A DNA stretch of 64,000 bases, taken from assembly GCA_963667435.1 (NCBI GenBank), contig OY763414.1, forward strand, positions 3,534,001 to 3,598,000, written 5' to 3'. Position numbers and translations under genes: made by a program. Origin of the DNA: Marispirochaeta sp963667435. GTDB taxonomy: Bacteria > Spirochaetota > Spirochaetia > JC444 > Marispirochaetaceae. The notes beneath the pieces were generated by a model. The model was not told where the DNA came from. It did no database searches and saw only the letters and a list, made by a program, of their open reading frames with translations. Below, in pieces: positions 59,125-64,000 of this stretch. Each line of letters opens with the position of its first letter. The first letter of the stretch is position 1.

Positions 59125-60421
59125 CCTTCCGAAGGTCGCAATAGTCGGCCGCCCCAATGTGGGGAAATCTACACTTTTTAACAGACTTGTCGGCAAACGA
59201 ATTGCCATAACTGATCCTACACCGGGGGTTACCCGGGATCCGGTGGAAGCTCCCTGGAATACCGGTTCCGGCGATGTGGTCCTGATTGATACCGGTGGCT
59301 ATAAACTGGAGCAGGACGAACTGGATGCCCTGGTAACTCTCAGAAGTCTCAATACCCTCAAGGACGCGGACTGTATTGTCCTCGTTCTTGATGTTTCGGA
59401 GGTTACTCCGGAGGATGAATCCTTTATGGATCATCTGCGTGCGTTTTCAGACAGGGTAATTGTAGCGGTAAACAAGGTCGATCATGAAACTAGGGAATCC
59501 ATGGTGCATAATTTTTATGCTTACGGGTTTGAACGCATAGTGGGGATTTCTTCAGCTCACGGGCTGGGGCTCGATGAGCTTATCGGTGCGATTGCGGAAA
59601 TGGTTCCGGAAGGAGGAACTGCCTCGATTGTGGAGCCGGGGATACGGCTGGCTATTCTGGGTAAACCAAATACAGGAAAATCCACCCTGCTCAACCGGCT
59701 CTGTGGGGGTGAGCGGTCCATTGTTTCTGATATCCCCGGAACTACACGGGATGTTGTAGAAGGAACCTTCAATTATCGGGATACATTGTATAAGGTTCTC
59801 GATACCGCGGGAATTCGCAGAAAAGGTAAGGTGACCGATCAGGTTGAATACTACTCCGTAAACCGGGCAATATCCGCCATTGAGAATGCGGACATAGTTT
59901 TTCTTATGATAGATTCCCAGTTCGGCTTAAGTGATCAGGATAAAAAGATTGCCAGTCTTATAGTAAAAAAGGGGCGGGGAGTAGTCCTGGTTCTGAATAA
60001 ATGGGACCTCATGTCCGGAATACCGAATGAGGAGGCGGCGGTTGAAGACCGGGTGCGTTTCCTCTTTCCCATGCTTGATTTTGCTCCTCTGCTGCATATT
60101 TCTGCGTTGAAAGGAGAAGGAATTGAAAACCTGCTCAATACTGCCTATAAGGTCTGGAAACAGTTGAACCGGCGGGTGGATACCGGGGAGTTAAACCGTA
60201 ATCTTGCCTCCTGGACGGAGCATTATGAGCCGCCCAGGGATACCCGCGGGCAATACCGTACCAAGTACATTACCCAGGTTTCAGTTAATCCGGTATCTTT
60301 TACCCTCTTTGTAAACCGGCCTAAAGGCTTCCCTGCGGGTTATCTGCAGTATCTGAAAAACCGTCTTCGCAAGGATCTTGGGTTCAATTTAATTCCACTT
60401 GATATTCATGTCAAAGGCTGA
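59090..60421 (+). CDS. der: Ribosome-associated GTPase Der (EngA)
   Basis: A 443-residue protein with two tandem G domains: GRPNVGKS near residue 21 with DTGGY, and GKPNTGKS near residue 189 with DTAGIRRKGKV, then a C-terminal KH-like domain. Der acts in 50S subunit assembly. Start ATG 59090 lies 35 bases inside ptsI; the residues before the first G1 motif (MHATISNAIPTNLP) offer no other Met, so coupling to ptsI seems likely. Confidence 0.93.
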   Translation: MHATISNAIPTNLPKVAIVGRPNVGKSTLFNRLVGKRIAITDPTPGVTRDPVEAPWNTGSGDVVLIDTGGYKLEQDELDALVTLRSLNTLKDADCIVLVLDVSEVTPEDESFMDHLRAFSDRVIVAVNKVDHETRESMVHNFYAYGFERIVGISSAHGLGLDELIGAIAEMVPEGGTASIVEPGIRLAILGKPNTGKSTLLNRLCGGERSIVSDIPGTTRDVVEGTFNYRDTLYKVLDTAGIRRKGKVTDQVEYYSVNRAISAIENADIVFLMIDSQFGLSDQDKKIASLIVKKGRGVVLVLNKWDLMSGIPNEEAAVEDRVRFLFPMLDFAPLLHISALKGEGIENLLNTAYKVWKQLNRRVDTGELNRNLASWTEHYEPPRDTRGQYRTKYITQVSVNPVSFTLFVNRPKGFPAGYLQYLKNRLRKDLGFNLIPLDIHVKG

Positions 60422-60439
60422 TACACCGATAGTCTAAGT

Positions 60440-61747
60440 ATGCGCAATTCTGGAAAGAGGATTCTTTTTCCGCTCCTCATATTGGTCTCGGTGATGCCCC
60501 TGTGGTCCCAGGGATTCTTTTCATCCGCAGCTCGGTATGCGTCTCTGCCGGATGCAGTGGATCTCCGGGTTTCCATGCGTACATCCATAACCGCTTCGGC
60601 CTGGACCGCCAGGCGGCTTCCCCCGGATATCTATACCAGTGAAACTGCCGGAATCTCCGTGCGGTTTCAGGTGACGACCCAGGGGGATGCATTCTACCTG
60701 CTTCTGACAAATAAATATCAGGACTCATATCCCCTCTACAGCGCTGGAAGTTATATAATCAAACGCAGCCTTGAGGACGGACAATTTATACAGGCAAAGA
60801 TATTCCTGAAAAACGATCCGGATTGTTTTATTCGTCTGTTTCCGTTCAAGGAACGATCAAAGATCGAAATCTGGCTCTACGGCAGTATGATATACCGGGA
60901 GGTTGTGGTTCCGGCGAGTTTCGAAGAGCTGCTGTTCAGTCCTTTTTCCAGACTGGTAGCTCTGACGGAGCAAAAGATTGACTGGCAGCTTTTGCTGCCT
61001 CCGGATCACACTGCTCCGGGGGTAAGCCTCAATGCTGTCGCCTCACTGCGTAAAGCGGTTGACCTGCTCCCCGATATGGACGACGGCGCTCTGGATGATC
61101 AGGGAAGATTTATTTATATTGATTCCGGTGAAAGGGCGGAAGCCGGAGGTTTCAACTGCTCAGGATTTGCCAAGTTTGCCGCCGATGGTCTTTATCTGCC
61201 TCTCCATGGGACACTGATGCCGGTGGAGCCTCTGAAGATGAAGCACCCGGATCAGCGAGGTGATCCCTGGTCTGATAGATACGAGGATGAACGGGATCCC
61301 TTTTTCGGGCTTGACTGGACGAGGAATATTGCGGCGTTTCTTGCAACTGGAGATGTTCAGGCTACGGAGTACGAAAAGCATGATGTACGACATATCCCCT
61401 GGACTGTATATGCCGAAGATGTCGGGTATCCCCTGAAAGAGTTGAAATCGGTTCTCTACTATGAGGCGAAAAAGAATCCAGGCAGTATGTATCTTGCATC
61501 GGTTAATCTCGACTATGGTTCAGATCCGGTGCTGCGGCAGCATGTTCATGTTGTCGTACTGCTTCCATATATTAAAGAAACAGGTGATCTCTCGGTGGGC
61601 GTATTTGAGCGTAACAGGGAAACCAGTATTGCATCTCTCCTTGAACGCTACCCCGGAGACCATATCCATCTTGTCAGGATTCCCCTCAATTCACTCTATT
61701 CTCTTCCTTCTCTTCCGTCTCCTCCCGGGGAAGGGGGATCCCGTTAA
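60440..61747 (+). CDS. Exported protein with NlpC/P60-like Cys/His motifs
   Basis: A 435-residue secreted protein. An N-terminal signal peptide (about residues 7-24, LLILVSVMPLWSQ with likely cleavage after Gln24) is followed by a beta-rich region (about 40-190). Near residue 240 comes GGFNCSGFAKFAADGL, like the catalytic Cys of NlpC/P60 peptidoglycan hydrolases, and near residue 368 RQHVHVVVLLPYI, like the His motif. The middle contains an Asp-rich segment (DRYEDERDPFFGLDWTR). No clear third catalytic residue is seen. It follows der by 18 bases. Wall hydrolase is inference. Confidence 0.6.
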   Translation: MRNSGKRILFPLLILVSVMPLWSQGFFSSAARYASLPDAVDLRVSMRTSITASAWTARRLPPDIYTSETAGISVRFQVTTQGDAFYLLLTNKYQDSYPLYSAGSYIIKRSLEDGQFIQAKIFLKNDPDCFIRLFPFKERSKIEIWLYGSMIYREVVVPASFEELLFSPFSRLVALTEQKIDWQLLLPPDHTAPGVSLNAVASLRKAVDLLPDMDDGALDDQGRFIYIDSGERAEAGGFNCSGFAKFAADGLYLPLHGTLMPVEPLKMKHPDQRGDPWSDRYEDERDPFFGLDWTRNIAAFLATGDVQATEYEKHDVRHIPWTVYAEDVGYPLKELKSVLYYEAKKNPGSMYLASVNLDYGSDPVLRQHVHVVVLLPYIKETGDLSVGVFERNRETSIASLLERYPGDHIHLVRIPLNSLYSLPSLPSPPGEGGSR

Positions 61748-61785
61748 TTTGAATCCCTGACAATTATGAGGTAAATTTGGCGGGT

Positions 61786-64000
61786 ATGAAAAAATTAGGT
61801 CTACACAAAGCTTTTTCCATGCTGCTTCTGCTGCTTGGACTCTATGTTCAGAATCTCTATGCCCAGGACGGTGCTGATCTGCTCTATCGCGAAGGCAGTT
61901 CGCGTTTCGAGCGGGGAGATTATCAGGGAGCGGCAGAACGCTACAATGATTTTCTGCATAGATTTCCCGGTAATGAACATTATCCTGACGCACTTTATCG
62001 TTTGGGCATTGCAAAAATTAAAACAGACAATTACAGCGAAGGTATAGATCTACTGAAGCGGCTGGAATCCAGGTATCCTTCGGGACGCTTTCGATCAAGT
62101 TTCTGGATTGCCATGGCGTATGATAAAGCCGGTGGCGAGACGGAGGCCAGGGAGTACTGGGACCGTTATCTTGAAACAGGCGATACGCTCTATCGAAAGG
62201 AGGCACTGCTCTCCTCCGCCTATATCCGACGAGATATGGAAAACAGCAGTGAGGCAGAAAAAATGCTTCTCGAACTGCAAACACTTAACCGATCTTTTTT
62301 TACTACCGCCGGGGGACTGGAACTCCTTGGTGATCTGTATGCCCGGGAAAAGCGTTGGGATGATCTTACAGCCCTCGGTGATGCCTCTCTTTCTACCGGT
62401 GGCGATATTCCTCCACGGTTTGTTCTACGGTACGGTGAAGCCTGCAGCACCCTGGGACAGGGTGATAAGGCAGAAGAGCTTTTCATTTCCATAACCGAAG
62501 GCCCCGGTTCAGAAGCACAGGCTGCAGCCTATGGATGGCTTTTCTCTATATATGAAGAATCCGGCAGGTATCAGGATATGGAACAGATGATTCTGGATGC
62601 TGAGGAGCGGCTTGCAGGAGACAGGCCGGCATTGGCCGGATTCTGGTTCCGTGCAGGTGCTGTACTTTCCGGAGGTGATAATCCTGCCCGTGGACTGGGG
62701 TATTTGAAGCGTGCCTGGGATGTTAGGACTGAAGCTGATCTTCCAGGAACACTGCCTCTTTTCTATGCCCGGGCCCTGACGGAATCCGGTGATATTGAAG
62801 AGGCAGCGGGTATTCTGCAGACCGCGATGGATGAATCCTTTGGCGATCCTGTAAGGCTGGCATACAATCTTGCCATACTCAAGGCCACAGGAGGTAACTG
62901 GCTTGATGCGGAAGCTCTCCTGACACCTGTGGAGGATCAGCTTTCGCCCGGAGGCGCTCTTCTTCTGGCAAAGACTTATATGAATCTTGGGCTCTATACA
63001 GCCGGCCTGCATTCTGCCGGTGCAGCCCTGGAGCGGACAAGCTCCTCTCTCTGGCAGATTGAGTTGTTGAATATAATTTGGCAGCTGCAGGCAACCATGG
63101 GGCAGTACGATGCGGCGGTAAAAAGCTATGCTCAGATGGTCCGGCTTAAAGGGGATAGCGGAGAGGAGCCGGATCTGAAATATGCCCGGCTGCTGTTTAA
63201 TGCCCGCCTTTATGATCAGGTTCTGAGAAAACTGCCGGAGGAAGGCACTCTTCCGGAGGTGCGGGTGCTGCGCGGGCTTTCTCTGGTTGGAGTCGGTGAA
63301 TATACCGAAGCGCGGTCGGTACTGCAAGGACTTGTTCTGAAGGATCTCAGCGATGAGTATGCGTCTCTTGCCGCCTACTATATCCCCTGGTGTGCCTACC
63401 GCCTGGGGGATTATCCCACAGCTTTGAAGGGATTTGGCGACTTTAGACGGCTTCATCCGGATCACGCCAACGCCGCTGAAGCGATCTATTTCGGGGGCTG
63501 GGCGGCTTTTTCCATGAAGCAGTTTTCCACAGCCGCGGAACTGTTCGGCGCATATCCTCAGAACGGTCCCCGTGGATCGGATGTACTCTTTGCCCGAGCC
63601 AAGGCACTCGCTGCGGCCGGTAGTGATGGGGAAGCACTGCTGCTGGTGGAAAAGTACCTTGACGGAACTGATTCCCGGGATAAACGGTCGGAGGCCCTCT
63701 ATCTGATTTTTGATATACACCTGGAAAACATGGATTTTACGGGTGCGGCGCAAGCTCTGTCCCGTTTTGAATCAGAAAAAATTACCGGGACCTGGTATTC
63801 CCGCAGCCTGTACCGTCTGGGTAAGGCTGAGTTTGACCAGGGGAGATTCCCTTCCAGTGCAGCCCTTCTGGATCGCTATAGAAAGCTCTACCCCCGGGGT
63901 GATAATGCCGCGCAGGTTCTCTACTACCGGGCGGAAGCGGCGGTTGCCATGAAGGAGGTGCGGCTTGCTCTGCTGTTATGGGACCGAATGATAAAAGAGT
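61786..64000 (+). CDS. Exported TPR-repeat protein (partial)
   Basis: At least 738 residues; the frame runs off the window. A signal peptide (AFSMLLLLLGLYVQNLYAQ) is followed by a long series of helical tetratricopeptide repeats, clear in 'REGSSRFERGDYQGAAERYNDFLHRFPG' (shown here in part: FERGDYQGAAERYNDF) and near residues 540-575 and 680-735. Such proteins are protein-interaction scaffolds in the periplasm or outer membrane. Start: ATG 61786 has no good Shine-Dalgarno, while TTG 61777 in frame has GAGG 5 bases upstream and could be the true start. The partner is unknown. Confidence 0.75.
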   Translation, partial: MKKLGLHKAFSMLLLLLGLYVQNLYAQDGADLLYREGSSRFERGDYQGAAERYNDFLHRFPGNEHYPDALYRLGIAKIKTDNYSEGIDLLKRLESRYPSGRFRSSFWIAMAYDKAGGETEAREYWDRYLETGDTLYRKEALLSSAYIRRDMENSSEAEKMLLELQTLNRSFFTTAGGLELLGDLYAREKRWDDLTALGDASLSTGGDIPPRFVLRYGEACSTLGQGDKAEELFISITEGPGSEAQAAAYGWLFSIYEESGRYQDMEQMILDAEERLAGDRPALAGFWFRAGAVLSGGDNPARGLGYLKRAWDVRTEADLPGTLPLFYARALTESGDIEEAAGILQTAMDESFGDPVRLAYNLAILKATGGNWLDAEALLTPVEDQLSPGGALLLAKTYMNLGLYTAGLHSAGAALERTSSSLWQIELLNIIWQLQATMGQYDAAVKSYAQMVRLKGDSGEEPDLKYARLLFNARLYDQVLRKLPEEGTLPEVRVLRGLSLVGVGEYTEARSVLQGLVLKDLSDEYASLAAYYIPWCAYRLGDYPTALKGFGDFRRLHPDHANAAEAIYFGGWAAFSMKQFSTAAELFGAYPQNGPRGSDVLFARAKALAAAGSDGEALLLVEKYLDGTDSRDKRSEALYLIFDIHLENMDFTGAAQALSRFESEKITGTWYSRSLYRLGKAEFDQGRFPSSAALLDRYRKLYPRGDNAAQVLYYRAEAAVAMKEVRLALLLWDRMIKE

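Noticed and set aside
62509..63753. 414-residue minus-strand frame opposite the TPR gene
   Set aside because: The plus strand has a signal peptide and TPR pattern; the reverse frame is cysteine- and arginine-rich noise.
1..64000. Sigma-54 (-24/-12) promoters for the activator at 20296
   Set aside because: Reading the intergenic regions on both strands gave no convincing TGGCAC-N5-TTGC site.
1..64000. Insertion sequences, prophage, defence systems, rRNA genes, replication origin
   Set aside because: No transposase, integrase, phage structural gene, nuclease cassette or DnaA-box cluster was recognised.

Overview
The window is a chromosomal segment of a free-living spirochaete (Spirochaetota). 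Four things point there: an rfuABCD-type riboflavin ABC transporter, a lineage-specific family known from Treponema; RNA polymerase beta with Asn at the rifampicin-site serine, as in naturally resistant spirochaetes; a rpmG / tRNA-Trp / secE / nusG / rplKAJL / rpoBC / rpsL-rpsG order like that of Treponema; and a lipoprotein with a relaxed lipobox. The genus is not determined. No insertion sequence, phage, CRISPR array or rRNA gene was seen.

1-21.9 kb, accessory and metabolic part. (a) The tail of an HlyD-type adaptor is followed by two ATPases and two ABC-2 permeases, a YbhGFSR-like exporter. (b) A divergent pair, a DapA-family lyase and an Ldh2-family dehydrogenase, shares an operator-rich intergenic region and is followed by two tandem paralogous GntR/FadR-type regulators; it looks like a small catabolic locus. 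(c) A DUF89 phosphatase and a small membrane protein, then argH. (d) rfuABCD on the minus strand behind an FMN riboswitch, divergent from an unusually long PRPP synthetase gene, an FGGY kinase, a YgjP-type metallopeptidase, a B12-type radical SAM protein and a sigma-54 activator with GAF domain.

22.0-50.0 kb, the core information block: tRNA-Thr, rpmG, tRNA-Trp, secE, nusG, rplKAJL, rpoBC, rpsL, rpsG, then a structured intergenic region that probably encodes a small RNA, tuf, and the full S10-spc-alpha cluster from rpsJ to rplQ without fusA, infA, adk or map. Hairpins at rplL/rpoB, rpsG/tuf and tuf/rpsJ suggest points where transcription is tuned. A strong terminator closes the block after rplQ.

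50.1-64 kb: a 1049-residue membrane protein with 22 tandem hexapeptide repeats (EELDEV) made by an 18-bp DNA repeat; rny, a YmdB-type phosphodiesterase that appears to start at CTG, and tlyA; a convergent GerMN-type membrane-anchored protein; ptsI overlapping der; an exported protein with NlpC/P60-like Cys/His motifs; and the first 738 codons of a TPR protein that runs off the window.

The least explained items are the repeat protein, the RNA candidate upstream of tuf, the CTG start, and the operator array of the DapA/Ldh2 locus.
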